Shown here in pieces: positions 14,430-22,507 of a DNA stretch of 39,150 bases. Position numbers and translations under genes: made by a program. The stretch is from Sphingobacteriales bacterium 50-39 (GTDB lineage Bacteria > Bacteroidota > Bacteroidia > Chitinophagales > Chitinophagaceae), in the NCBI GenBank assembly GCA_001898505.1, contig MKTZ01000021.1, positions 1 to 39,150 of the forward strand. The letters are read 5' to 3'. Numbering within the stretch: position 1 is the first letter of the stretch; each line of letters starts with the position of its first letter. Below the pieces are notes generated by a model. The model worked only from the letters and a program-made list of their open reading frames with translations. It made no database searches and was not told the DNA's origin.

Positions 14430-15815
14430 ATGCGAATTGAAGAAAGGATAAAAGAATTGAAAAACGGCTTTTTCGGGGCAGACGGACCGGTATTGGTTTC
14501 CCGCGCTCCCGGTCGCCTGGACCTAATGGGAGGTAATGACGACTATACGGGCGGGCTGGTCTTCGAATCGACCATCCGGGAATCAACTTATGCAGCGGCC
14601 CAGATCCGGCCTGACGGATGGGTCGTCCTCAAAAATGATGATGTCACGAGCGCGGGCTGGCAGGGTGACATCCGGATAGAACTGGAGGGGCTGCGGGACG
14701 AAGAGACCTTGAAGAACTGGATCAATGGCTCTCCATCGCGTAGATGGACTGCCTATGTATTAGGCAATCTCCACTATCTGCTCAGGAAATATCCCTTGCG
14801 GGTCGGGGCGGGTGTGAACCTGTATATGCAAAGCACCATCCCCTTCAACAGAGGGGTGAGCTCTTCGGCCGCGATAGAAGTGGCGGTGATGAAAGCGGTG
14901 GCGGCGGCTTATGGCATCGATCTACGGGGTGTGGAGCTGGCGCTGGCCTGTCAATGGGTGGAGAATACCATCGCAGGCTCCGCTTGCGGCATCATGGACC
15001 AGATCGCGGTTGTCAGCGGTCGCCAGGATCAAATTATACCTCTCGTCTGTCAACCCTGTAATCCGGAAGCCCTGATCCGTCTGCCGCAGCAGCTGAAGAT
15101 ATGGGGTATCGACTCGGGTGTCAGTCACCAGGTAGCAGGGATCGAATATGAGGCGGCCCGTGCGGCGGCGTTCATGGGATATAAGATCATTTGCGACCAT
15201 GAAAAGATCCCGGTGTCTCTGGACACTCAATCGGAGATCCCGCGATATACGGACCCGGTATACAATGGCTATCTGGCCAATCTGGCGCCCTCGATATTTA
15301 AAGAGCGGTTCGAAGGCCTCCTGCCGGAAAAATCAACCCGTGCGTATTTTCTGGATCTCCACAAAATACATCCGGATCCTTTTACGCCCCTGAAAGACGG
15401 CGTGACCTATAATATACGGGCCAACACCCGGTATGCCGTAGAAGAAAATCAGCGAGTGCAAATGTTTTCGGAGCTTTCGCGAGGCGCTGCTGCGGCGCCT
15501 TCGCCAAGAGCTTTTATGCTGATGGGAGAGCTGATGTACCAGTCTCATTATGCCTATACGGAATGCGGGCTTGGCGCAAAGGCCACGGACTTCCTGGTGG
15601 GTCTGTGCCGGCGGGAGCGTATCGGAAAAGGTATCTATGGGGCGAAGATCACAGGGGGAGGAGCGGGCGGTACCGTGGCCATTCTTGCCGATGCGGGAGC
15701 CGGAGACACCGTTCGACAAATTTTTATGGAGTATGCTGCGGCGGGACTGGGGAGTCCCTATCTCTTCGAAGGGAGCTCCGATGGCGCCGACAGTTTCGGG
15801 GTAGTGACTATATAG
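14430..15815 (+). CDS. GHMP sugar kinase, L-arabinokinase-like
   Basis: A 461-residue kinase of the galactokinase/GHMP superfamily, using the ATG at 14430 (a TTG at 14421 is the alternative). Motif 1 is SRAPGRLDLMGGNDDYTGG (24-42), differing from galactokinase GRxNLIGEHTDY and close to plant L-arabinokinase (ARA1). Motif 2, the ATP loop, is IPFNRGVSSSAAIE (137-150). CGIMDQIAV carries the likely base D190. KIWGIDSGVSHQVAGIEYE (223-241) again resembles ARA1, and motif 3 is YGAKITGGGAGGTVAI near the C-terminus. It would phosphorylate a sugar at the anomeric carbon using ATP. It is the last gene of the coupled unit and ends four bases from the convergent HAD gene. Substrate is inferred only as a sugar or amino sugar. 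Confidence 0.85.
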   Translation: MRIEERIKELKNGFFGADGPVLVSRAPGRLDLMGGNDDYTGGLVFESTIRESTYAAAQIRPDGWVVLKNDDVTSAGWQGDIRIELEGLRDEETLKNWINGSPSRRWTAYVLGNLHYLLRKYPLRVGAGVNLYMQSTIPFNRGVSSSAAIEVAVMKAVAAAYGIDLRGVELALACQWVENTIAGSACGIMDQIAVVSGRQDQIIPLVCQPCNPEALIRLPQQLKIWGIDSGVSHQVAGIEYEAARAAAFMGYKIICDHEKIPVSLDTQSEIPRYTDPVYNGYLANLAPSIFKERFEGLLPEKSTRAYFLDLHKIHPDPFTPLKDGVTYNIRANTRYAVEENQRVQMFSELSRGAAAAPSPRAFMLMGELMYQSHYAYTECGLGAKATDFLVGLCRRERIGKGIYGAKITGGGAGGTVAILADAGAGDTVRQIFMEYAAAGLGSPYLFEGSSDGADSFGVVTI

Positions 15816-15819
15816 GCTG

Positions 15820-16437
15820 CTACCATTGAAAGCCATCGATAGCAGAAAGTTCGAGCTTCAACTGTTCGGGCGACTGGAAATGGATCGTATGAAAGCCGAG
15901 GGCTGCAGCCGGCGCCAGATTACGGAAATTGTCATCCACATACACTGCGTTCTCCGGCCGGATGTGGTAGCGGTGAATGAGCAATTGATAGAAGTCGGGA
16001 GAAGGTTTTCGTATCTTCTCCTCACCTGAGACGAGCCTGCCGTCGAACCAGTGCAGAAAATCATATCGTGCCAATGCCAGGGGAAAAGTTTCTGCACTCC
16101 AATTGGTCAGTGCATAAAGCTTCATGCCTGCATCAAACTTGCAATGCCGCAATATCTCTACTGTCCCTCTGATGGCTCCGCCTAACATTTCTTCCCAGCG
16201 ATCGTAATAAGCGCGGATCTGTGTCTCTTGTTCCGGGAATTTGCCGATCAGGTGCTGCGTTCCCTCCCGGAGGGGCCGGCCGGCGTCCTGTTCCTCATTC
16301 CAGTCCATGGTACAAACCTCATTGAGAAAACGGCGCCGTTCCTCTGTATCGGGAATTACGGAATTATATAAGTAAATGGGGTTCCAGTCTATGAGAACGC
16401 CTCCTAAATCGAAAACGAGCGTGGTTATGCGCGGCAT
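15820..16437 (-). CDS. HAD-superfamily (IA) phosphatase, YihX-like
   Basis: A 205-residue haloacid-dehalogenase-fold hydrolase. Motif I is VFDLGGVLIDWNP with nucleophile D10. The second aspartate of the usual DxD is replaced by glycine, as often seen in this sub-branch. Motif II is ALTNWS, motif III KIRKPSPDFY, and motif IV VYVDDNFRN. An alpha-helical cap lies at about 17-85. The closest memory match is the YihX-type sugar-1-phosphate phosphatase group (CTMDWNEEQDAGR is typical). It converges on the sugar kinase with a four-base gap. It could remove the phosphate from the kinase product or regulate its level, but it is not in that operon. Confidence 0.82.
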   Translation of the reverse strand: MPRITTLVFDLGGVLIDWNPIYLYNSVIPDTEERRRFLNEVCTMDWNEEQDAGRPLREGTQHLIGKFPEQETQIRAYYDRWEEMLGGAIRGTVEILRHCKFDAGMKLYALTNWSAETFPLALARYDFLHWFDGRLVSGEEKIRKPSPDFYQLLIHRYHIRPENAVYVDDNFRNLAPAAALGFHTIHFQSPEQLKLELSAIDGFQW

Positions 16438-16564
16438 TAAAATTATTTACTTCAAATTTCCGGAATTTGCAGATCATTTGATACAACCAGTCCGAAATTT
16501 GTTTAATAGTCTCCTGACCTGTCCAGCGGGTACTCACAGGAACCAAGCCTCTTTGGCCAAGACC

Positions 16565-17866
16565 CTACTTCATAAATTGTTTGCTAAGCTCCCTACAGGC
16601 CTGAAGCTTGGGTGGAAAATTCTTGCTGGCGGCTGAGCTCGCCACGGGCTGACTGCTAAAATATACGACCACCAGGTCCGCGGCGCGGTTGATATAAATG
16701 ACCTGTCCATGAATACCGACGGCACAATACTCCCCATTCCTGCTATCCAGCACCCACCAGAAATTTTTATAGGCGATCCACCCCAGGCCGGCTTTTGGGT
16801 ATACTTCATTGCGCATCAACCGCTCTTTATCTTCGTCTGATATGTTCAATGTTTCATCCACCCATTTTGCGGGGATAATTTGTTTTCCGTCGACATTGCC
16901 ACGATGTAGTATCATTCCGGCAAATAGTGCGGCGTCCCGGAGCGTCGAATTTATGCCGCCCGTTGCCATGGCTGTGTAGGCCCTGTCGGTGGTTATAAAC
17001 GCATCATGCTCTGTCCCTAATTTGCTCCAGATGTTCTCGTATATGAATTGCTGGTAAGGCTCTCCCGTGACTTTATTTATTATCCAGCTGATCACATCCG
17101 CATTGCTGCTGTTGTATTCGAATTTATATCCGGGGCGGATGTTGTTATTCGCTGTGGCCATCCTGGTAAGAAAGTCATAAGTGCCAAGCACTTCTCCTTT
17201 TGTGACGGTATCCGCTCCGGGGACATAAAAGAACCTGCTGGCGCCTCCATAGTATTTGTAAAACATAGATGAGGTGTCCGTATATGTTTCCAGAAACCCA
17301 AGTGCTGTACTCATATTCAACACATCCTGTATCCGGGTCCTCTCCCAGGGGCTGCCTTTTAATTCCGGTACATACTTTACCGGTGACGCGGAGAGGTCGA
17401 TCTTGCCCTGCTCTACCAATATGCCGAATGCGGTGCTTGTAAGGGATTTTGTCATGCTGTACCAGATATGTTGGTAATCCCTGCTAAAGCCATTCCAATA
17501 CTTTTCATAAAGGATGGTATTGTGGCGGACAATGATGATGCCGTCCGCCTCGTTGCCGGCAAAAATATTTTCAATCGACATCAACGCGCCTTCTTTTGTT
17601 GTAACCTTCAATTGCCCGAAACTATTGTCTGTTTCTTCGAAGGAATGAACAGCGCCGCCCCGGGGGATCATCAAGGTATGCATGGGAGCTCCCATATTAT
17701 GAAAACTCCATTTGCTAAATGGGTAATCGCGGTAGTTTTCAAAGCTGACCTGAGACGCGCGGCTTGGCGGAAAACCGTTCATAACTTCTTTGCCTGAACT
17801 GTTTGGTTGGGCCACAGATAGGGTAGACATAGTCGTTGCAAACGCTAATAAGGCGGAGTATCTCAT
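16565..17866 (-). CDS. Secreted serine hydrolase, beta-lactamase class C family
   Basis: From the ATG at 17866 this is a 433-residue exported protein (signal MRYSALLAFATTMSTLSVAQ). The penicillin-recognising fold is clear: SMTK at 137-140 (nucleophile S137, K140), YNSSN at 251-255 (Y251), and GIHGQ at 384-388 in place of KTG, as in 6-aminohexanoate-dimer hydrolases and esterases. WYSMTKSLTSTAFGIL, MSTALGFLETY and GGINSTLRDAALFAGMIL are typical of this branch. Likely a periplasmic esterase, amidase or peptidase rather than an antibiotic beta-lactamase. An extra N-terminal extension to 17959 has no signal-like character and is rejected as start. A TAnnTTTA box lies 27 bp upstream. Confidence 0.85.
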   Translation of the reverse strand: MRYSALLAFATTMSTLSVAQPNSSGKEVMNGFPPSRASQVSFENYRDYPFSKWSFHNMGAPMHTLMIPRGGAVHSFEETDNSFGQLKVTTKEGALMSIENIFAGNEADGIIIVRHNTILYEKYWNGFSRDYQHIWYSMTKSLTSTAFGILVEQGKIDLSASPVKYVPELKGSPWERTRIQDVLNMSTALGFLETYTDTSSMFYKYYGGASRFFYVPGADTVTKGEVLGTYDFLTRMATANNNIRPGYKFEYNSSNADVISWIINKVTGEPYQQFIYENIWSKLGTEHDAFITTDRAYTAMATGGINSTLRDAALFAGMILHRGNVDGKQIIPAKWVDETLNISDEDKERLMRNEVYPKAGLGWIAYKNFWWVLDSRNGEYCAVGIHGQVIYINRAADLVVVYFSSQPVASSAASKNFPPKLQACRELSKQFMK

Positions 17867-17892
17867 TCGGGGTCTTATTTTTATAAGGGATT

Positions 17893-17900
17893 TAAAGATA
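17893..17900 (-). promoter_or_regulatory. -7-like box of the serine hydrolase gene
   Basis: Read on the minus strand this is TATCTTTA, one base off TAnnTTTG, 27 bp before the ATG at 17866. No clear -33 TTG was found. It lies in the divergent gap shared with the second permease. Confidence 0.35.
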
Positions 17901-18055
17901 TTGAGAATTTCCAGTTTTTGAAGGTATTGCGGCGGACAGTTATTGTATCGAAATCGCACTATTAGCCTTTTGTCGGAGGGTTAATCGAATGGTATCCAGC
18001 GTATTGCAGGATTGGCATTCTTTTGGTACCACTTGGCTGCCTAAAGCAACTGCCT

Positions 18056-20467
18056 ATGTTCCGAAAGAACCTCTTTATTGCATTTCGAGCGCTGAAAAAG
18101 GATATACCCTATACCATCAGCAATATCGTCGGATTAAGTATTGGGATCACCTGTTGTCTGCTCATTCTTTCCTTTGTGAAATATGAACTAAGCTTTGACA
18201 ATTTCAATAAAAATAAGGAGCATATCTACCGGGTGAATTATGATGTGACCATGGGTGGAGCTCAGACGGTGTCTCCTTCCGTACCGGTGTTTGTCGCCCC
18301 CGTACTGAAGAGTAAATTCCCTGAGGTGGAAGCGGTGACACGTTTCTCACCGGAATGGGTTCCCAGGACCATAAGGCATGACAATGTGGTTTTTGATGAA
18401 AATAATTTCTGTTATGCGGACCCTAACTTTTTTAAGGTTTTCGACTTTAAACCCATAGTGGGGGATCTTCAAACAGCGCTGGACAAACCCAATACACTGG
18501 TGATCACGCAGACAATGGCGCAGAAGTATTTTGGCAAGAGCGATCCCATCGGACAGGTGTTGTTGTTCAATAACAAGAAGCAATTGGTGGTAGCGGCGGT
18601 AATGGAAAATGTGCCGGGGAACGCTCATTTCACTTTTGATTTTCTCACCTCCTTTTATAGCAATCCGGGTTTTGACAGTCTTGAGAAAAAACAGCAGTGG
18701 AACAATCCGAATTATTCTACCTTTCTTTTGTTGAAGCCTAACACGAACGTCGCGGCTCTGTATAAAAAGATCGATACGTGGGTAAACCCGGAGTCGGACA
18801 ATAACAAAACAGCCTCACAGAATTCCGTCCATTTAAGACTGGAGCCGCTGAAAGATGTCCATTTCAATACGCAGGTATTTAATTATAAGAATTTTCTGTC
18901 GATCACGGACTTTAAATACGTGCGGATATTTATTACGATTGCCATTCTGATCCTTTTGATAGCCTGTGCCAATTATATAAACCTGTCGACGGCCAAGGCA
19001 TCGGTTCGCGCAAAAGAAGTGGGTATCCGGAAGACTATCGGCGCAAGCTTCTCTCAACTATTTACACAATTCATTACGGAAAGTTTCTTATTGACATTGG
19101 TGGCGGTGATCGTTTCTGTTCTGGCGGTCAGCGCGCTGCTGCCTTATCTGAATAATTTATTAGGGAAGCAAATCCCCTTCAGCCTGCTGGGCAGCGGCTT
19201 TTTACCCTATGTAATAGTGGGAACAATTTTGGTTTCATTGTTAGCGGGGTTTTATCCCGCACTGGTGCTTTCACGATTCAAGCCTGTAGACACGCTGAAG
19301 GGGGATATTGCAAGAACGGGTGGTTCGGGTGTGTCGGTGAGAAAAGGTCTTGTGGTCCTTCAGTTCACCATTTCTGTAGCATTGATCCTAGGGACGATCA
19401 TCGTCCGGACGCAGCTGGACTTTATGCAATCCAAGAAATTAGGCTTCGACAAGGATCATGTGCTGATCATCCATGGGAATGCGGATATTTACAATAAACT
19501 GGATGCTTTCGCGGCCAGCCTTGGCAATATCAGTGGGGTACAGCGTGTGGCGCTGACATGGCGCTCGCCCTTTGAGACGGTGACGGGGAATGGTTTTTCC
19601 ATCAAGGCAAACCCCACATCGAATGATGACTGGAGCGTAGTGGGTGGCATTGCTGGCAACGAGCATTATCTGACCACGCTTGGCATTCCTTTGGTGGCGG
19701 GAAAAAATTTCGATCCAGGGAAGATAAAAAAGGACAGCACCATCAATGAATTTATCGTAAACGAAGCTTTTCTTCGTCGTTATATGCTAAAGCCGGACGA
19801 GGCCATCGGCAAACAAGTGATCCTTGGCCTGACGGGACCGGGGTCTATCGTGGGAGTAGTAAAGGATTTTCACACGAGCTCCATGCACGATGTGATCCAG
19901 CCGGTGGTGTTGTTCAACAATCCGCAATATTTCGGAAGTATTTTGTTGCGGGTGGGCCCCGGCAATTTGTCCGCGGTGCTTAAAAAGATCGAGAATGTAT
20001 GGCATGCATCGTCCCCGGCGCGACCCTTCAATTATTCTTTTCTGGATGAGGAATATGATTCTTTGTACCGGACAGAACAACGGCTGGGTACATTAATGTC
20101 TCTTTTCTGCGGAACGGCCATCCTGGTGACCTGTCTTGGTCTATTGGGATTGATGGCATTTGTAGTATCTCAGCGAACCAAGGAGATCGGCATCCGGAAG
20201 GTGCTTGGCGCCTCCGTTTTGAATATAACCGCTATGCTTTCTGCCGACCTGTTACGGCTGGTATTGATAGCTATCGTGATCGCCTGTCCGGTGGCGTGGT
20301 ATTTCATGCACCATTGGCTGCAGGATTTTGCCTACAGGATCAGTCTCAGCTGGTATCTGTTTGCGGTGGCATGTATCGCGACAATAGTGATCGCGCTGGC
20401 GACAATCAGTTTCCAGGCCATCAAGGCGGCGGTGGCGAACCCGGTGAGGAGTCTGAGGAGCGAATAG
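18056..20467 (+). CDS. FtsX/MacB-type ABC transporter permease (orphan, second copy)
   Basis: An 803-residue permease from the ATG at 18056 (MFRKNLFIAFRALKKDIPY). It has the same layout as the permease at 6404: first helix IVGLSIGITCCLLILSFV with YELSFDNFNKNKEHIYRVN after it, a MacB-like periplasmic domain, a first FtsX domain (AKEVGIRKTIGASFSQLF), a middle helix (VLQFTISVALILGTIIV), a second periplasmic domain, and a second FtsX domain with RTKEIGIRKVLGASVLNI, ending AAVANPVRSLRSE. No ATPase gene lies beside it, so it probably uses a shared one; the substrate is unknown. Its codons are G-rich like those of most genes here, unlike the first copy. It is divergent from the serine hydrolase. Confidence 0.9.
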   Translation: MFRKNLFIAFRALKKDIPYTISNIVGLSIGITCCLLILSFVKYELSFDNFNKNKEHIYRVNYDVTMGGAQTVSPSVPVFVAPVLKSKFPEVEAVTRFSPEWVPRTIRHDNVVFDENNFCYADPNFFKVFDFKPIVGDLQTALDKPNTLVITQTMAQKYFGKSDPIGQVLLFNNKKQLVVAAVMENVPGNAHFTFDFLTSFYSNPGFDSLEKKQQWNNPNYSTFLLLKPNTNVAALYKKIDTWVNPESDNNKTASQNSVHLRLEPLKDVHFNTQVFNYKNFLSITDFKYVRIFITIAILILLIACANYINLSTAKASVRAKEVGIRKTIGASFSQLFTQFITESFLLTLVAVIVSVLAVSALLPYLNNLLGKQIPFSLLGSGFLPYVIVGTILVSLLAGFYPALVLSRFKPVDTLKGDIARTGGSGVSVRKGLVVLQFTISVALILGTIIVRTQLDFMQSKKLGFDKDHVLIIHGNADIYNKLDAFAASLGNISGVQRVALTWRSPFETVTGNGFSIKANPTSNDDWSVVGGIAGNEHYLTTLGIPLVAGKNFDPGKIKKDSTINEFIVNEAFLRRYMLKPDEAIGKQVILGLTGPGSIVGVVKDFHTSSMHDVIQPVVLFNNPQYFGSILLRVGPGNLSAVLKKIENVWHASSPARPFNYSFLDEEYDSLYRTEQRLGTLMSLFCGTAILVTCLGLLGLMAFVVSQRTKEIGIRKVLGASVLNITAMLSADLLRLVLIAIVIACPVAWYFMHHWLQDFAYRISLSWYLFAVACIATIVIALATISFQAIKAAVANPVRSLRSE

Positions 20468-20489
20468 GGGGAAACGAACCCCAGTACGA

Positions 20490-20559
20490 ATTGTCCAAAT
20501 CCACCTATTACAATGTCCATTTCATACCCTGCCGGCATGCTGTTTGGACAATATCTTTG
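20490..20559 (+). promoter_or_regulatory. Promoter with 10-bp inverted repeat upstream of SnoaL-like gene
   Basis: ATTGTCCAAA (20490-20499) and its exact complement TTTGGACAAT (20543-20552) flank 43 bases. A related ATGTCCAT lies between them at 20513-20520. The right arm abuts a perfect -7 box TATCTTTG (20552-20559), 58 bp before the ATG at 20617. This could be an operator, perhaps for the Crp/Fnr protein encoded in the same unit, or the stem of a looped structure. The function is inferred. Confidence 0.5.
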
Positions 20560-20616
20560 TCTTACAGAGGCCGCAGAAGGCGGCTCGTCCATCAGTCAAC
20601 TTTTAAAAAATACACG

Positions 20617-20994
20617 ATGACAACACAGACAAAGACATTGACGACACAGGAAGTAGCAGCCCGGTTCCATGAGCTTGCCCAGCAGGAAAAATGGTTCGAG
20701 ATCCAGGATGAATTGTTTGCAGAAAATGTCCGGAGCGTGGATCCTCCGGACAGCCCCTATATGGGATATGCGGAAGGCAAGGCTCCCGTTCGTAAAAAAG
20801 GGGAAGATTTTGTAGGCCGGATAGAGGGATTTCATGGCGCCAGCACAACGGAGCCCGTGGTAGCCAGCAATCATTTCGTGGTAAGGAGAAAGATGGATGT
20901 CACGGTGAAACCACATGGAAGGATACAGTTTGATGAGATCATGCTGTATGAGGTGAAGGATGGGCAGATCGTACTGGAGCAGTTTTTCTATTAG
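20617..20994 (+). CDS. SnoaL/NTF2-like small protein
   Basis: A 125-residue soluble protein with the NTF2-like cone pattern: an N-terminal helix (TTQEVAARFHELAQQEKWFE), an LFAENVRSVDPP turn, a helix around KKGEDFVGRIEGFHG, and final strands (HFVVRRKMDVTV, RIQFDEIMLYEVKDGQIV, LEQFFY). Members range from isomerases and cyclases to non-enzymatic stress proteins; no active-site set can be assigned. The ATG at 20617 follows a TAnnTTTG promoter by 58 bp. A longer frame upstream overlaps the permease end and is not used. The Crp/Fnr gene follows after 26 bp on the same strand, so the two are probably one operon. Confidence 0.8.
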   Translation: MTTQTKTLTTQEVAARFHELAQQEKWFEIQDELFAENVRSVDPPDSPYMGYAEGKAPVRKKGEDFVGRIEGFHGASTTEPVVASNHFVVRRKMDVTVKPHGRIQFDEIMLYEVKDGQIVLEQFFY

Positions 20995-21020
20995 AGGGGA
21001 TTGTGTAACTTTCCCCAACT

Positions 21021-21599
21021 ATGAGCTTCGACCTTCTGCTCGCCAATATAGCAAGACATATTTCCCTGGACGCGGAGGAGGCAGCGTTTTTTACCTCTCT
21101 GCTAAAGGCCAGAGATCTAAAGACAGGCGAGTTCCTGTTACGCGAGGGAAGTATATGTAAATATGAGTCATTTGTAGTGCGGGGATGCGTAAAGACATAT
21201 TATCTTGACGAGAATGGGTTCGAACATATTATAGATTTCTCTATTGAAGAGTGGTGGGCGGATGATCTTTACAGCCTCCTGACGCAAACGGCCTCCAGGT
21301 CGAATATTAAAGCCATCGAGGACACGGCGATCCTGCAAATAAGCAAATCGGACCTGGAGTTACTATATCAGCGAGTCCCGAAATTCGAGCGATTTTTCCG
21401 GATACTTTTTCAAAATGCGTATATCGCTCAAAGAGAGCAGATAAACCAGGCATTGTCCGCCACTGCCGAGGAAAGGTATGTTTTGTTCATGAAGCAAAAG
21501 CCATATGCTGAAAGGCGGTTCTCTCAAAAGGACATAGCCTCCTACCTGGGCGTCACCCCTCAATTCCTGAGCGCTTTGAAAAAAAGGTTGGCGGGTTAA
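21021..21599 (+). CDS. Crp/Fnr-family transcriptional regulator
   Basis: A 192-residue protein with an N-terminal cyclic-nucleotide-binding-type barrel (about 20-115, KTGEFLLREGSICKYESFVV then GFEHIIDFSIEEWWADDL). A long dimerisation helix (about 120-150) and a short winged-helix end (SQKDIASYLGVTPQFLSAL) follow. The cAMP phosphate-binding GE...R signature is not evident, so the ligand is probably something else or absent; this holds for many Bacteroidota members. It lies 26 bp after the SnoaL-like gene and likely controls that operon, whose promoter carries an inverted repeat. The regulator role is secure, the target is inferred. Confidence 0.87.
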   Translation: MSFDLLLANIARHISLDAEEAAFFTSLLKARDLKTGEFLLREGSICKYESFVVRGCVKTYYLDENGFEHIIDFSIEEWWADDLYSLLTQTASRSNIKAIEDTAILQISKSDLELLYQRVPKFERFFRILFQNAYIAQREQINQALSATAEERYVLFMKQKPYAERRFSQKDIASYLGVTPQFLSALKKRLAG

Positions 21600-21652
21600 T
21601 GTAGATTAACTTTCAAGCCATACAGGCTCTTTTATTTTGTACGTATAAATAA

Positions 21653-21921
21653 ATGAGTCGAACCATGGCAAGGCAACAGCTGCTCGATGCTCAGGATGTT
21701 TCCATTCAATTCTTCAGGGCCATCGAGGAAAATAAATTGATCGTTCCCGGGAAAACAGAAGCACAGCTCAACGAGGATATCAGCGATCTGGCATTAAAAG
21801 AGTTCGGTATAAGGCGTCACCCCTGCGGGATGAAGAGGGTAACGAACGGCATTGGATACTGGAGTTGCAATTTGTAGATAAGGACAGTGAAATAGGCGGA
21901 TATTTCGAGCAGCTATTATAA
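21653..21921 (+). pseudogene. M24-family metallopeptidase reduced to its two ends
   Basis: The first about 55 residues from the ATG at 21653 match the N-terminus of Xaa-Pro-peptidase-like M24 proteins: RQQLLDAQDVSIQFFRAIEE, PGKTEAQLNEDI, LALKEFGIRRH. At about 21818 the expected continuation (WHKRIVR...) is missing. The next bases, read in another frame to the TAA at 21919-21921, give the family's C-terminus: LRDEEGNERHWILELQFVDK, then GGYFEQLL. The catalytic middle with all metal ligands, about 140 codons in relatives as I remember them, is gone. The original frame stops at 21877. The product cannot be an active peptidase. It lies nine bases before the isochorismatase-like gene. Confidence 0.8.
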
Positions 21922-21930
21922 TAACTCAAC

Positions 21931-22503
21931 ATGCATATTTCGAGAATTGACAGGCCGGCGTTGATATTGGTGGATATTCAAAAAGGGTTCGATAATATCG
22001 AATACTGGGGAGGTCAAAGGAATAATCCTTGTGCAGAGGAAAATGCGAGTCACATATTACAGTTGTGGAGAGCGAATGACCTCCCCATATTCCATATTCA
22101 GCACTGCTCATCCAATCCGGCATCGCCGTTGCATGAGGGGAATGCAGGCAATGCTTTCAAGGACGAGGTTAAACCACGTGGAGGCGAGGCGATCATCAAA
22201 AAGAGTGTGAATAGCGCCTTTATTGGCACAGATCTGAAGGAACGGCTTGATGGGGACAATATCTCTAAACTTATTATTGTAGGCCTGACCACGGACCATT
22301 GCGTTTCCACAACGACGAGGATGGCGGGGAATCTTGGGTTTGAGACTTTTCTTGTTGCGGATGCAACGGCCACCTTTTCTAAAAGGGGCATTGAGGGGGA
22401 AGATTATTCGGCGGAACTGATCCATGCCACGGCGTTGGCCAGCCTGAAGGATGAATTTGCTACGATCATAACGGTGGCTATGCTTGTAAGGCGCGTGGGA
22501 TAA
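21931..22503 (+). CDS. Isochorismatase-like cysteine hydrolase
   Basis: A 190-residue cytoplasmic hydrolase of the isochorismatase/nicotinamidase fold. The catalytic triad is visible: D15 in LILVDIQKGF, K91 in IIKKSVNSAFIGTDL, and C124 in GLTTDHCVSTT. The cis-peptide GLTTDHCVS block and the closing LVADATATFSKRG segment are standard. Members hydrolyse amides, imines or vinyl ethers; the substrate cannot be read here. It starts nine bases after the M24 relic and is convergent with the helicase gene (four-base gap). No promoter is evident between, so it may once have been co-transcribed with the peptidase. Confidence 0.87.
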   Translation: MHISRIDRPALILVDIQKGFDNIEYWGGQRNNPCAEENASHILQLWRANDLPIFHIQHCSSNPASPLHEGNAGNAFKDEVKPRGGEAIIKKSVNSAFIGTDLKERLDGDNISKLIIVGLTTDHCVSTTTRMAGNLGFETFLVADATATFSKRGIEGEDYSAELIHATALASLKDEFATIITVAMLVRRVG

Positions 22504-22507
22504 GGGG

